Part shown: in pieces, positions 1 to 13,450 of the stretch
How positions within the stretch are numbered: the stretch's first letter is position 1
How the letters are laid out: each line of letters opens with the position of its first letter
DNA from: Abelmoschus esculentus
Lineage: Eukaryota > Streptophyta > Magnoliopsida > Malvales > Malvaceae
DNA: 64,000 bases
Direction: 5' to 3'
Assembly (NCBI GenBank): GCA_035048815.1
Contig: JAUCBN010000049.1
Location: 8,563,501 to 8,627,500, forward strand
Program-made: the position numbers and the translations under genes
The notes under the pieces: model-generated
What the model was told of the DNA's origin: nothing
Seen by the model: the letters and a program-made list of their open reading frames with translations, nothing else
Databases searched by the model: none

Positions 1-1233
1 TTTTAAAGTGTCTTCTAAAGAACCAGACTGCGTCATTTGCTGCGGCATCTGTTGCCGAGGCATGGTCTGTTGGAATCCTGATACTTGTGTGCTCGAACTT
101 CCCTGATTGAGAACATTATTCGGATTGCTCCAAGAGAAATTGAGATTTTTCTTCCAAGCCGGATTGTAGGTGTTCAACATTGCATTGTTCCTATTATAAT
201 TTTCCACATAAAAACTTGACTCTGAATTCTGCAAACACTCAAAAGAATCATGGTTATCATTGCATAAATTAAAAAAGGAATTTACTACCTTGATTTCTTT
301 TGTATTGCTCGAACGCTGTATATTCATAACCATGTTGGTTAAGGTAGCCAATTGTTAAGCAATTGAATCAGATGCATCATTTTCAGTGGTGTTACGTCTA
401 ACTCCTCCTCGTCTAGTGTTTGGGAATTGGTAATCGTTCTTTACCAAGCGATTTAAAATTTCCACAGCTTCTTCCGCGGTCTTGTCTATGAGTATGCTAT
501 TTGCCGAGGCATCTAGCATCATCCTAGTTGGCGTGTTCACAGCATTGTAGAACATCGTCACTTGTGTCCATAATGGGAATCCATGCATAGGGCATTTGTT
601 TAGAAGTTCTCGATATCGCTCCCAAGCTTCATACATTGCTTCATCATCAGCCTGCCGAAAAGAAGTAATTTCATTACGTAATCTATCAGTTAGATTATTA
701 GAACTAAATCGAGCAATAAAATCACGACATAATTCTACCCAAGATCCTATAGATCCGGATGGAATACTATTGAACCACATTTTAGCTATATCTCGTAATG
801 AATAAGGGAACAATTTGAGTCTAAGGACATCCTCACGAACTCCCTGAATTTTAAATGAGTTGCAAATCTCCAAGAACGATTTGAGATGTTGCCTAGCGTC
901 TTCAGTTGCCGATCCGCCAAATTGACCAATCGTATTGATCATATTGAACATCACTGGCTTTAACTCAAAATGCGCTGCCTCAATCTCTGGTGCAACAACT
1001 CATGGATTTAATCCATTGAGATCTTCCTCCAAGTAATCTCTAATAGCTCTGCGTCTAACTTGAATTGGTGGTTGGTCATCTATGACATCTCCTATTGCCA
1101 CGGCATTTTGATTGCCGATACGAGGAAAATGATATGCCATAGCTGCTCGTTGTTCACGTCTCCTTCTACAAAAAACTTGTTCGATTTCGGGTTCAAATGA
1201 ATGCTCTTCTGATGGTGGTCTTGACCTGGTCAT
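1..1233 (-). pseudogene. Athila-like Ty3/gypsy gag, cut by the window edge and broken by stops
   Basis: Gag is the structural capsid polyprotein of an LTR retrotransposon. The reading frame starts at the ATG complementary to 1231-1233 (MTRSRPPSEE) and runs leftwards. It carries the conserved gag core with motifs GQFGGSATEDARQHL, LRLKLFPYSLRD and FRQADDEAMYEAWERY at about 450-950. Downstream, the stretch NAMLNTYNPAW near 150-190 is typical of the C-terminal part of Athila gag. Two in-frame stops break it, a TGA at 1000-1002 and a TAA near 355-357, so it is not expected to give a full protein. It lies just inside the primer site and 5' LTR, as expected for gag. A second copy of the same gag type is at 47.6-48.4 kb. 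The clade assignment follows from the gag sequence plus the tRNA-Asp primer site; the pol genes would lie left of the window. Confidence 0.85.
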
Positions 1234-1337
1234 ACACAGGAACAAAACCAAAGTTGGTAAATTCTTTGAATCTGAATTAAAACTTAAAAGAAATAAAATA
1301 AAATGCAAGAAACTAAAAGCAAAGTCACTATTGTCAA

Positions 1338-1354
1338 TCCCCAGCAACGGCGCC
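1338..1354 (-). other. Primer binding site, tRNA-Asp type
   Basis: The plus strand reads TCCCCAGCAACGGCGCCA starting at about 1337. This matches the 3' end of plant tRNA-Asp (…TCCCCGGCAACGGCGCCA) except at one base. On the minus strand it is therefore complementary to the tRNA and lies about 7 bases inside the LTR end. tRNA-Asp priming is usual for Athila and Tat elements. Confidence 0.85.
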
Positions 1355-1361
1355 AAAAACT

Positions 1362-2700
1362 TGTTGCGTGTAAATAGTATGTCGCGATTACGTGCAAGTG
1401 TACACGTTCAAGTTATAGTATAAAAAGTATCGTATCCACAGGTATTGGTGTGCCATTAAGAATCTAATCTCTTGCACTGAAATGAAAAAGACAAATTGTT
1501 TATATGATTGATTTGAAATAAAATTAAATAATAAATGAGCAAGTAAAATAATTGAGATAATCGATAAGAGAAACTAGGTCGGGTTATTCCGAGTTATGGA
1601 ATGACTGTCAAATGATTTCTTCTTCGTAAGTGAGTGCTCGCACCACCCAACTTGCTTCGGCAATTGGGCTCAATCGATTGCCTATGACATTTCTCCGAGT
1701 TGTCAGATCGTAGATTGTTTGGGCAATAGCGATGAGGGAATTGCTCGAGAAATTTGGGTGACTATCCTTGAGGTTCGGCAAAGCATTGCTTCGGCAAGCG
1801 TTGCTTCTGTTAGCCATTGAAATCCTACACTTATCCCTAAGCCGGATTAGTTCTTTCGCACTTGGGTCGAACCATACCTATTCGTTTCGTGAATCAAATC
1901 CTCCCGAATCTGGATAAATGAATCGTTTATCGAGGTCCTCTCCCGATTCTCTCGCAAACAAATTAAATGCCAAGAATGGGTAAACCCCAATTAAGAACAC
2001 ATTACAAACTTAAATAAAAAATCAAACTAAATCATCCATAACAATAGAATAACCCAAGACAAATTAAAATTAGTTCATGGCTGGGCAAAAGTTTCCAACA
2101 AACATTTCTCTCATCACTTAAAATAATAAAAGAGACAAAGATTAAAAACAATTGTCACTTGCTTCACTCCCTTTGTCTCTCGATCTAGCCTCCCCTCTCT
2201 AGATGTGGACGGTAAGCTCCTTATATGGAGTAGATTTGGTCAACATGGATGATGAAATAATTTAGAAATGGAAATAATCATGATAGAATATATCCATTTC
2301 TAATTTTATTCTTATCATGTGTTTCCTTCTTTACTTTGATCCTTCAATATTTCCATATCTCCCATCTTAACTTTCTCTAATGATTCCTTTCCATAGATAA
2401 CTTTTTCATCAAGGATTAAAATCTGCAAAACAAAGGAAACAAACCACAACAGTATCTTTTTCCACCGAAATTTAACCAAAAACAACAAAGTAAAGATAAT
2501 AGATGACAACTAATGATAATGCATGAAAAATATTAAAATACTACTAATTGAATGCTTAAATATGGAATAAACAAGAGTAAAAAAGGGAATAAAACAGTAT
2601 ATTATAACACCTAACAGTGATGTATTGGGGGAATCTACTCCAATTTTGGAGGAATAAGCAGTGGTAGTGTAGAAATATGTTAGGGCACTACTCCATGCCA
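1362..2700 (-). mobile_element. 5' LTR of the Athila-like element (outer end not resolved)
   Basis: The inner end is sharp: the plus strand starts TGTTGCGTGT at 1362, so the minus-strand LTR ends in CA six to seven bases before the primer site. Parts of it (1830-1960: 'cttatccct', 'tttcgtgaatc', 'ctctcccga') align by eye with the LTR of the mini-element at 48.5-49.8 kb, so the two are related families. A TATA-like stretch (minus CATATAAGG) lies near 2230, a plausible U3 promoter. I could not find the outer TG end or a TSD; 2700 is an estimate. The next clear landmark is the solo LTR at 2914. Confidence 0.55.
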
Positions 2701-2913
2701 TTAGGCTGAAGTGATTTGGATATCACTTTTCGAAAATCCATATATCCGATGTGTTTTGAGAAATGAAATATATATAGAAATGATCACTTGAATTACCAAT
2801 ATAATATAGTTTATACCATGTAAAGGTTGCTTTGTATATTATGGACATACATGTGGTTGTCTCTCTGATCTCTACATAGGATGATGCATGGAAGGGTTTA
2901 GATTGAGGATTAT

Positions 2914-4418
2914 TGATAAGTGCTTAAAAGTCCTATTTTATAAGCCTCTTTTTACTATAACTATTGTTAGTTTTCGAGTCAATTGAGTGGAAATAGGAGT
3001 CATTATTGCATATTTTCTACAATTCAGTATTGATACACCCAATTACAGATTTATGCAATATTTGGTAAAAAAAGGGTATTGTTATTGTTTTTATGCCTTG
3101 ACAAGCAAAATGCCATAGCAGAAGGTTGCCTCGGCAGAGGTTGCCACGACATCAAAATGGCAACCGCAATCAAGATTTGCCTCCAAACATTGCAGTGACA
3201 TGCTACACTGAAGAATGAGCAGATCAGGCCAAGAAAATTGTACTGATGCAGTTCCAAGAAGAGACCATTATGACAGCAACCCGTCGCGGCAACAGATACC
3301 AAGGCAACACCTAGAGAACAAATGTAGATATGATAGGCGATTTGAAGAGAAAAACAAGGTGGGCGTTTTTAGACAAGCAACATAGAAATCAAAGCTGGGA
3401 AACGCATGGAAAGTCAAGGTCAAAGCCATGTGGGAAAAGAATCCTTATAGGAATAAACTAAGAAATAAAATAAAGATCTTTTATTTATGTACTTAACTTG
3501 TGTTTTACTCCTATTCGAATTCCTACTTTGGAACGATTTGCCCTAGACTAAGCCTATAAATACCATAGCCTATGTAGAGAGGAAGATATCTCGAAATCAA
3601 GTCTCATAGAAAAACCCTAAACTTCCTCCATCACCCCGTTGGGGTTTAGGTTAGTTTGTGGAGTAGTTGTGGGAGAAAGTTTGTAATTTGTTTAGTTCTT
3701 ATTAATACAATTTCATAATTCATAGTTTATTCTCTCTTGGCATTTACTCTTCTTTGCATATGAGCTCGAGATGATAGTATTTGAAGAAAAATCTATTTGT
3801 CTAATATCGGGAGAGTTAGGCTCACGAAACGAGAGAATACGATCTTTGCTCAAGGGCATCAACTAATCCGGTTTAAAGATAAACCACCCAGGATTTCAAC
3901 GACTAAAAGGACGCATGTGTTTGGTTGTTGTTCATCCTTGATTCACGCCGGGAGGTATCATCAAGACATGGATTTCAACAGTTCTTTTTGCTTAGGGATA
4001 AGGAGGAGACATACAAGGATGCTCTGTCGAAATATGAGTTCTTGATTTGTCGACAAGGCATAACCCCGCCTAGACAGCTGCGGCGACCCTTAGTGCGACC
4101 CGCCTAGGCGGCAAGTCAACCCTATTGCATTATAAGAACAAGATAATTACATTCTGATCCCACACTACGAAGCACTCTAACTTGACCCCACTTTTCCATC
4201 CTTGATTTCTTGATTACTTATCTTTATTGCTTTAATTAGTTTTCTTAGTTATAATTCAAACTCAATTATTTGTGTTTTTAGTTTTCCATTATGCAGGAAT
4301 AATAAATTGCTTAAGTAACACCAATCCTCGTGGGATCGACATCTTAAATACTACAATTTGGCAAAAGGTGGAAGGATGAATGTTTTATCATAAAAGCAGA
4401 ACTTTCTGGACTTTACCA
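2914..4418 (+). mobile_element. Solo LTR of an Athila-like family, with TSD
   Basis: The 1505-bp segment begins TGATAAGTGCTTAAAAG and ends …CTTTACCA, giving canonical TG…CA ends. It is flanked by a perfect 5-bp duplication ATTAT at 2909-2913 and 4419-4423. Its first bases match the start of the minus-strand LTR at 49,799 (TGATAAGTGCT). An internal block near 3940-3965 (cgccgggaggtatcatcaag) is the reverse complement of a block near 48,930 in that LTR. A TATA box (CTATAAATACC) lies at about 3550, followed by a leader-like region, as in plant U3/R. No gag or pol follows, so this is a solo LTR left by recombination between two LTRs. The short frames inside it are not genes. Confidence 0.85.
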
Positions 4419-4761
4419 ATTATGCATATGTGATTATGTTATTGGATCCATGGTACACGTGCATATTGTAAACCCCTAAACTTGAATTAGGAAACATGGT
4501 CAAATTTCGGAAGTCAAATTCAAAACCATCCCCTCTAGTAACCAATTAAAATCAATAATTAGTATTATTCCTTTTTTTTAAAACATAATAACAAACTATT
4601 AGGACCTTAGTGAACAATATCTTAATATATTTCAAAAAAATTCACAACCTAAATATACTAATTTGACATTTTAAATAAAACATATGAATAAAATTTTTAT
4701 GCATGCAAACTAAAAATATTCCCAAACTATAATAGTTGAAGGTCCAAAATACATCAAATCT
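4419..4761. other. Intervening AT-rich DNA, nothing recognised
   Basis: After the right TSD of the solo LTR the sequence is AT-rich without a supported gene, splice pattern or terminal repeat. It may be the DNA into which the solo LTR inserted. Confidence 0.4.
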
Positions 4762-6650
4762 GTAACACCCCCTTTCCGGCTTGGTAGAGAATCGGGTCGG
4801 ATATGCTATGATCGAATGATTCATTGGTTCGATAACATTTTCTGGTAATTCGATTCAGATTATTTGATAATTTATTAATCAATCTTTATTTAGTCTGTTC
4901 ATGAATGAGACCTATTCATTTTTAGATTAATTTGAAACTTTTCATATTCCAAGGATTTAAGGAAAATGAATGTGTTAGGCATACTTTTCCTAGTAGCCAG
5001 TAACAGCATGAACATATATTTGCAATCATGTTTACATGTTTTCATACTAATTCATCAATTATATCCATGATTAATATGAATTACAATAAGATCAATAAAT
5101 CAATATACATCCTTGGATTAATCAAGATAGTGGATACACAGACTTCTATGCCTCGTTAAATTAATAAATGGTCTAATCCCTCTGCCTCGCCAAAATGACC
5201 AATACACAAATCATCCCTTCGTCTTGCCAAATATAGGTAGTAGCCTAAGGACCACAGTCCACTTGTACGAATGAGCTCATGAATCCTATGGCATGTCAAT
5301 TGTATCCAATTTCCACTCAAATCTAAGATCTAATATAATTTTAGATTTATAACAATATCAATGATGATATCAATAGGTTCCATGAACCAATATCAATGAT
5401 TTTGAGCCTTAGGTCCATTTTAATAAATTCAATGATAAATATTTCAATGAATCAATGATTTATCATTATCAATACAATAAAGAAATATTACCAAAGCTTA
5501 CCATGACTCTATATGGTATCATGTACTTTCCTTACCAATAATATGTTACATGTTAATTAATAATTATGAAATAAGATAGGAAAAGCACATAGCTTTGTCC
5601 CATGACTCTACTACACTCACCTTGACACAAGAGCTTTTAAATATCTTGGTTGACAACTTCCTTGCCCTTGTTAGGATTTGATGGTGGCTCCTTTATGATA
5701 TTAGCTAGACAATAATACATGGAATTTGTTACTAACAATTCCAAGAACAAGAGATCAAAAATTTAAGCTTAAATAAGCTTATAAACAATATAAGTTCCAT
5801 GGTTTAAACCTTAAAATCCATGGGTCTTAACATCAACCTTTCAAGAACTCTTGATGGAATTAAACACAAACTATCAATGGAAATCCATAATAAAATTAGG
5901 GGTTTTAGTCACCAACTTCCTAGCTTCAATTTTGTATCTTAAAATCAACCAAATAACCAAGATGCAATAGAGTTGCTTGCTTGATCCAAGGTTGAATACA
6001 ACAATGGATGTGTGTGCTCCCAAGCTTTAAGAAACTTAAGAGTAGGATGGTGAAATTTATCTCGGTTTTGCTTAATGGCTTGACTAAATCTTTCTATTCT
6101 CATTTATCATATCTACCGAGAGTTTAAAAGGGCCATATGATTGCCTTCAATTGGATCAATCACATGTTCACAGTGGAGGTAGTTCCCCAAACTCCTCACC
6201 TTATTTCTCCAATCATAATATGGTCAAAACACTTCTTCCTACATACATTCCAATCCCACGCACATAAAATACAATAATGATTATAAAATAGATAATCACA
6301 TCATAATTTGTCATATAGTAAACACAAGGATCACATTTCCAAAATTCTAATATTCTAAATATAATATAGTTTAACACAGTTTATATGCTAGCAAAATTCA
6401 CATTGTAGTTACAACATACAATAATAGTCATGTATAGAGTAAAACAAATCACGGAGTAAATATATAGAACAAGAAGAGAACAAACCTCTAGTAGTCAAGC
6501 TATAACGTCGGGAAGAACGTCTCTCATATTCAGGTCTATCTGAATTCTATATTAAAACACATTCTAACATAAACAATATATCTCCTAACTCAATTTTAAA
6601 AAAAGGAAAAACTACTCATGAGATGACCTTGATATATGAGCATGATTAGA
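4762..6650 (-). mobile_element. Probable diverged gypsy LTR fragment (TGTAACACC type)
   Basis: At 4762 the plus strand reads TGTAACACCCCCTTTCC, followed by a 'gcttggtagagaatcgggtcgg' type block (split here as gcttggtaga, gaatcgggtc). A shorter relative stands at 60,781 (TGACACCCCCTACCCAGCC). The terminus resembles the GGTGTTACA/TGTAACACC ends of the chromovirus at 43.8-58.2 kb. The interior has no coding potential and is moderately AT-rich. No primer site precedes it and I did not find the other end or a TSD; the right coordinate is an estimate. It could be a solo LTR or an LTR remnant. Confidence 0.4.
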
Positions 6651-7280
6651 TCGAACAGGTGAAGGTGGTGGTGATTCATCTTCTTTAGAGCCAATATTGT
6701 CTAAAGCACAAGTATAAATCACATTAAATCTATACTCATTTTCACAGAATTATTAAATACAAAAATAAGTTTCAATAAGCAAAATTAGATTTTCGGGTTT
6801 GAATTAAGCAAAACAGACTACTAATTTAGACTCAAAACATAAAAAATCAAGTTAAGGTTGAAAGGAAAAGTCAATGGTCGAATTCAAAGTTAATGGTAAA
6901 CATTAACTTACTGGTAAAAAAATAAACATTAATATCATGGTCAAAGTTTGGGTCGGTCAACTAGTTAAACCAGATTGAATCAAGCAAAATCACATCGGTT
7001 ATAGATGTAATAATAATAAAAGAAATAATATTTATATAGAAAATATGAACGATAAAAATATACTCATAATTTAACAAGATTAAGCTTAATTGAATAATAA
7101 TAATTGAATATCAGTAATATGTACCTTGCTTAACATTCGAATTATCAATAATATATACCATGCTTAGCATCGATTACAAAATCATGTCTATTTATTTATA
7201 GTATCTACATATATCTATGTAAAATATACTTCACTAACAATTCACTTATGTTATTAAAATCAATATACAATGGTATATAT
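6651..7280. other. AT-rich spacer, nothing recognised
   Basis: There is no supported gene or repeat boundary here. The stretch is AT-rich with many short runs of A and T. Confidence 0.35.
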
Positions 7281-9700
7281 TATAACACCTCAAAAATGAG
7301 TCTAGTTGTTTTAGATGTTGGATTAGTGAACATGTTTAACCGAGTAAGCCATTAAGCCTAATTTAAGATTAAATTCTTAAAATTCAGTTTTTGACGAAAA
7401 TAAATTGTATAAAAATATTCTAAAATTCTTATTTCATATATATTTGACTTTTCTCAAATCAATTTTGGAATTTAACCCTTGGGTCCTTAAGATTTTAAAA
7501 CTATTGACTATTTTGTAAAAATTGAAAACCAGACTATTTTATTGACTAAATTGTAATTGGGACAAAACTTTGAATATTTAAGGGGCTTTTATCCAATCCT
7601 AATTCTAGATGATCTAAACTTCATATGGGCCTATTTAAACATCTTTACATCACCTAAATTAACCTAATTAATCAGAATTTCCCAATTTTACTTTAAGAAC
7701 CAATACCCTCTTTTTTCTCTTTGTTTTTCTCCTTATCCAAAATAGAGTATTATTCATCTTTTCAAGGTAAACATTAATCCTTTTTAATCAAATTTCCTAG
7801 GTTTTAATTCTTATATTTTTCCACTTCAATTTCTCTTTGTTTTCACATTGTTTTATATACGTTTAACCCTTGGAAGGAGGTTGGATCAAATTTGGGGGTG
7901 AGAAATATTCAAACCTTAAAATTATTAATTAATTTATTTAAATTCCCAAGTTCTTGTTTGATTACAACATGTTTTAAACTTTGGTTCCAATAATCGATTT
8001 TTGTGATGAAAAATCCATGGTTTTTGATGATTTTCGTACTCCATTGATACCTGTGGGGTTTTGATGTCTAAATTTATGAATTTTAATGTTCTTACATGTA
8101 ATTGATAGTCTTTCAAGCATCTAATCCCGAAACTAAGATTTAGATGGGGTTTAGAGATGTTTTGGTGAGTTTCTGATTGGGTTTTTAGGGAGTTTTAGGG
8201 ACTTCTGTGTATAAGTCCAAGTTGGAGGTTAATTGGATGCAATTTGATGCACTAATACCAATTTTTTTTATGATTGAACTAGGGAAAGAAGAAGGTCACG
8301 TTTGAAGGTGATCGGACAAGTCAAAACATATTTTACGGCTTCGACAATAGGTGTTTAGTTAATTGATGAGTGGGTTGCCTATCCGACTGTATTTTACTTG
8401 TGTTTTCAAAGGTTTGGGGGTTTAGGGAAGGTGTGATAAACATCCCTACCCTCGAAAGTATGTTAAACGTTTTGCTTTCTTAAAGGTTCCATATTACGTC
8501 GTGTTTTACTATGTTTTTAGTCATGCTTATATTGTGTTGTGCATATGTGAATGTGCATGTGTTTTAATGCTCATGAGATATTTTTACAAAGGTTTTATAT
8601 GCATATAATGCTCTCATGGTTTTATTTTGAAAACGTGAGAAAAGTAACTTTTACTGATTTATATAATTGATGCACTATTGATGCATGAGATAGTGGGATG
8701 CATGTGATTAATATGCTTTTTTGAACTTGAGATTTGAGTTTTAGTTTTATTGATATATTGTCTAGTTAAGTGATATACTTAAAGGGATAAGTTGATCGAT
8801 TAATAGGGTGTGGGTGCACTATAAACTATACAAAATTCGTACGTGAGATAAAATTCCTTGTGTGTTGTATTATGGGGTAAGCCTAATATTGTGTGGTAGA
8901 GGTGAGCCTATCACATTTCGGTTATGGGGTGAGGTATCCTGGACACGAAGGTGAAACATTGCATGCTTGGAGGTGAGTCCATCATGTTACTCGATTGGGG
9001 TGAGCCAACGAGTTCCCGTTTATCCCAACAGTTGAGGGTGAGCCTAATCTGGATCACTAGAACCAATACATGTTTTAATTTGTAAAAGCAAGTGTTATGA
9101 TTTTATGTTGCATAAAGTGTTTTGCATGAGTTAATGTTATTTGTGTATAATGGCACATGAGAATATATATAAGCTTTGCTAGGTGTAGCATGTAAGACTT
9201 GAGTTTTTGCTGATAAAACATGTGATTTCAAAACAAGTATTTTACTAAATTTTTATAGTAGCGTTGTTCGTCATGTTTGATAACACTTGCTAGATTTTAT
9301 TGCTGACATTGTTAGACATGAATGTTTTGTTTTACTAAGAGCATGACATGATTTTAAATTGATAAAAAATGGTTTACTATGGAATGCATTGTAAGATGTT
9401 TTCATAATGTGTTTTTAACCCTCATTAAACTTATTTCTTAACCTTTTTCTTTTCCTTGCAATGCAGATAAATAGTTGAAAAGGACAACCAAGGAGCAAGG
9501 AATCACTTGTGCCTTTCTTTTGTTAGCTCAAGTATGTTTTTAAGGATGTGCTTTTAGTAGTCGAAAACAATGAGACTAATTAGTATTATGTTGCCATTGA
9601 GATTTTCGGATGTGGTTTGACAAGTTGGTACTATACTAGCTTTGCGTTTTGGTTAGGATTTGACCTTTGATTATATTTAGGCTTTATGGTATTGAATTGA
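7281..9700 (+). mobile_element. Diverged gypsy-type LTR, copy A
   Basis: It begins TATAACACCTCAAAAATGAG, a decayed form of the TGTAACACC terminus. It shares a long collinear stretch with the segment at 11,545 onwards: both contain 'ttgactattttgtaaaaat' followed by 'actttgaat' and 'taaggggnttt', in the same order and spacing. They are therefore two old copies of one LTR family in plus orientation. Repeated 'gggtgagcc' words at 8870-9060 are an internal feature of copy A only. No PBS, gag or TSD was found, and the right end is uncertain. Short reading frames inside (for example at 7934-8116 on the minus strand) have no recognisable product. Confidence 0.5.
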
Positions 9701-11544
9701 ATTGTGGATTGATTCTTGAATTTATTTTATTTTATCAGATTGTTTGATGTTGAAGAATGCAAATGGATTTGGAATTATGATATTGTTTTGTAGGTTGCTA
9801 TGCATCTGGAGAACATGATTAGAATTGCAAATTAGGTAGCCTTGTGGATAATTTAAATGTGTTAAATGTTTACTTAGGTGCATATGCATATAGAAAATGA
9901 TTTTGAACATTTGAAAGAATGAAATCTAAAAATCTGCAATTTTATTGGTACAGGGTATCGAAATGGTCCTTATAGGTATCGATACACGGGCTTGTTATAC
10001 ATGGCATCGCTTGAAATTTTAGCTTGAGTATCGATACACTTGAGGATGGTATCGAAACGGTAGCTTGATTTCATGTAGGGTAATCATCATTTTTTCCGGA
10101 TCTAACTTGTTATTTTTATGTTTAGAACAAAGGGCTTTATCATTTGGGCTCTAATTAACATGTAGTCTAAAATATATTATAATATCGCATATGTCATTTA
10201 ATTATATCATGATTGTAAGTATATATAAGCATACGACTATATGTATTAGTTTTGCATATGTTTTTTTAAGCATCATGTGTACGTAAGTAATCTATTTTTG
10301 CATGAGATTGTATGTATATTAATTTATGATATTTGTTTGCATACTTGTATGTGTTTGTATGATTATCTAAATTAATACTCTAATGTTTAGTGTGTCCATG
10401 TTGCATGTATTTAGCAATTATATACATGTAGTAATATTTATATGTATCATATATTCTTAACATTGCATGTTATGTATTATATCATTTGTAAGCTAAAGTC
10501 CATTAAACATTAAAACCCCCCAAAAAATTATTATCAGCCCAAATCCCTTTAATTATAAATAACATTTCAATCCTTTATATTTACAAGTCCCTAAAAATAT
10601 AATTACATTACCCACCAAAATGGCCCAACCTGCTATAAACTAAACCCTAATATTATGTTTTTCTCCATGTACAACCCATTCTATATCGTTGGATCTAGAT
10701 CTAATCTAATGGTCCACGGATCAAGTCTGATCATAACCCTTCAAATCCCAAGACGCGCGTGCAACTCGTGGTCCCTTCACTTCAGCTCCCTGCGCCGATT
10801 CAAGTCTCCCATGTGCCCAACATTGTCAGTCGTTGATTTTTCGAGTAAGATATGAGCACTAAAAATCCCGCATCCAAACAGGACATTATCGTACATACAC
10901 AAAACCAAGAAAGAAATTGTTATTACGATCAAGAAATCAAAATCTAAAACCCCCTAATCAAATGTTATCAAAGAATCTAGAAATCTAGGATGCTATGACC
11001 GATTTTTTGGAATGTAACAGGGCTATAAAAAACCCCAGAACCATCTTTGTAACTATATTTCTTGATTCTAGAAGCAAAAAATAAAATCCTCAATTTTTAG
11101 AGGTAAAAAATATTCTTATTTTTCTAACATGCATTATTAATGGAACGAAATAAAAAAGAAAGGTCTCATAATCTTTCGGATTCAAACTGTCGTGGCTATG
11201 TCCGGTGGTTGAGATTGTTGTCGCCGATGAACGACACCATCCCTTGCATCCTCCCTTGCATCCTCCCTTCTTCAAAGAAAAACCCAAATAAAAACAGAGA
11301 GGTTTCGTCATTTGTATCTTACATTATGAACTTAGATAGTGCCTACATTTTTAATGTCATGAATCACTGCGCATCAGTACATTTATTCCATGTGTATGCC
11401 CTTAATGTTTGTCATTATGCTTCGAATATTCTTTGTTCCCATTCTCATGTATATATTATGTGGATTTGCATGCGAACTTCATTCGTCTTTACAAGCATTT
11501 TTGTGAAGCATGCGTTTTGTATATAGAAATGGCAAATATGCTTT
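9701..11544. other. Repeat-derived non-coding region with GTATCGATAC palindromes
   Basis: No gene is supported. Perfect GTATCGATAC palindromes occur at 9976-9985 and 10028-10037, the same word found in LTRs elsewhere in the window. A TATA-like box with a short leader (GGCTATAAAAAACC) lies near 11,021, possibly an LTR promoter. Open frames at 10,655-10,855 and 11,140-11,526 are unsupported: they match no family and are rich in residues expected from AT-rich DNA. Confidence 0.4.
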
Positions 11545-12620
11545 TGTAACGCCCTAAAATTGGGCTTAAAAGTTAGCGAACTAATTTTGTTGGTTTAGCC
11601 TAGTTCGAATTAAATATTTAAAAAATAGTTTTAAATCAAAATAAATTATGGAAAAAATCCTAAAATTCTTATTTAACATATATTTAACTTTGGTCTACAC
11701 AATTTCGAAAAATGAGCCTTGAAATTCTAAGATTTTGAAATTTTTGACTATTTTGTAAAAATTGAAAACTTGAGGACAATTTTATAAACTAAGCAAAAAC
11801 TTTGAATCTTTAAGGGGATTTGATACAATTTTAATCCTAGCTTGTCTAAACTTTCCAAGGGATTGTTTAAATAACTCATAACCCATATTTAAAACAACTA
11901 ATCCAAATTACAATATTTTTAATCCTAAAACCCTTTTTCACATTATAAACATAACCCTTATTCTTAATTTTCATTTTCCATCTTTCAATGCATAAACTCA
12001 TCAGTTTTCAAGGTAAAAATCTTTCTTTTCCTTGAAACTTCATTTGGATTTATTCATACAACTTTTCTTCTTCAAAAATTCTTATTTTAAATGGTTTTCA
12101 TCTTTAAAAATCTTAGAAAGACATTGAATCAATTATGGAGGTGATATTTATTCAAACCTATAAGACCCTAAAGTTATTTAACTAAATTCCCAAGTTATTG
12201 GCTTGGTAAAACCGTTTTTAATCTTTTGGTTTAAGAAAAACCGTTTTTGATCAAAATTCATGATTTTCGTTCAAGGGTTTTATCTCACTGTTTTTGGATC
12301 CTAAATTCATGATTTTGTATGTGATAGGATGTTTATCATTTGTTTTTAAATTTCCTAATCCCGGACTAAAAATATTTAGGAGAAGTTTGGATGGTTTGTA
12401 AGAGTTTTCAATTAAGGTTTATAAGGGTTTCTATGTATAGGTCCAGTTTAGGGATGTTTGTGTGCAATTAGGAGCACTAAATCCTCTGAGTTTGATGCTT
12501 GAAACAGGTCAAGAACTAGGATGTAACCCCATCGATACAGTCTATACACCACCTGACTCGAACGAGCTACACGGGGAATACTGATGTTAATCCAAAGACT
12601 CACCCTGATAAACAATCATA
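11545..12620 (+). mobile_element. Diverged gypsy-type LTR, copy B
   Basis: It starts TGTAACGCCCTAAAATTGGG, close to the chromovirus LTR start TGTAACACCCTAAAAC on the minus strand at 58,167. The first several hundred bases align with copy A at 7281 (see that entry). The right end is not resolved. No PBS or coding region follows, so this is probably a solo or truncated LTR. Confidence 0.5.
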
Positions 12621-13450
12621 ATTTTTTATTTTTTATATTATCTAGATGCTTTAATTAGATCTTAAATGTTCATGCAAGGACTAAGTTCAATTGCAGTGGA
12701 AAATCGATAAGAAAAAAGTCATAATTTAACTGAACATGATTTAGGGACCTAATTGTAATTTTCTAGAAAGTTATGGACTAATCATAAAATTAAAATTACC
12801 AATCCTTAATTAAGCTCATTACATGCGTAAGTCTTAAATTTCAATTTAAAACGAGGTCTATAAGTCATTTAATTGCATGCTCGAAGTTTAGGGACTAAAA
12901 CATAAAGTTTCAAAGTATATTTTAACTTATAACAAACTTAACGGCAAGAGGTATTGAAACACCCTTAGCCCGTTTCAATACGCAGAATATCCTCGCCTGT
13001 TGCCTTGCGATGCAAGCCTGCGTTTCGTTACAGCATAAGTCCCATTCCGATACGATTTAGTACTGTTAAAATGGGTTTTGGAACTCGTGCAATGCGTATC
13101 GATACGTTTGCTTGATCCATTTTGAAACGATCTCTTAAGGTTTTGATACCCAGACTTATTTTCCCATATTTCCCTCGTGTTCTTGCCTGAAAATGTTTTA
13201 AATACTTATTAGTCCCCACTCTATTCCCTGATGTGAATGTGATAATTTATAGCAGAAAGAATAAATGCCATATTAGTAATTGTGGTCATGATTGAGATCA
13301 TAAAATAGGCATGGATAAGATGATTATTTTGAGAATACTTATATCTAAAAGAAGTGGAATTATAAAGATGACAATAATGATAGAGATCATATAAAAAAAT
13401 TGTTATCAATGCGATGGTACAAACCATTGATCTCGTACTTATCAAACGCT
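12621..13450. other. Non-coding, repeat-derived
   Basis: No gene is supported. Another GTATCGATAC palindrome lies at 13,096-13,105, within a block of related words ('tttcaatacg', 'tttcgttac', 'ttttgatacc') that looks like an eroded cluster of the same motif. The short frame at 13,028-13,219 merely reads through this block. Confidence 0.35.

Noticed and set aside
1338..1354. Possible tRNA-Asp gene 3' end
   Set aside because: Only the 18-base primer complement is present next to an LTR; no cloverleaf can be built from the neighbours.
3797..4107. Open frames between 3.8 and 4.1 kb
   Set aside because: They fall wholly inside the solo LTR with TSDs and resemble no protein family.
11140..11526. 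128-codon open frame
   Set aside because: No family resemblance, no splice or promoter evidence tied to it, and it lies in LTR-like repeat DNA.
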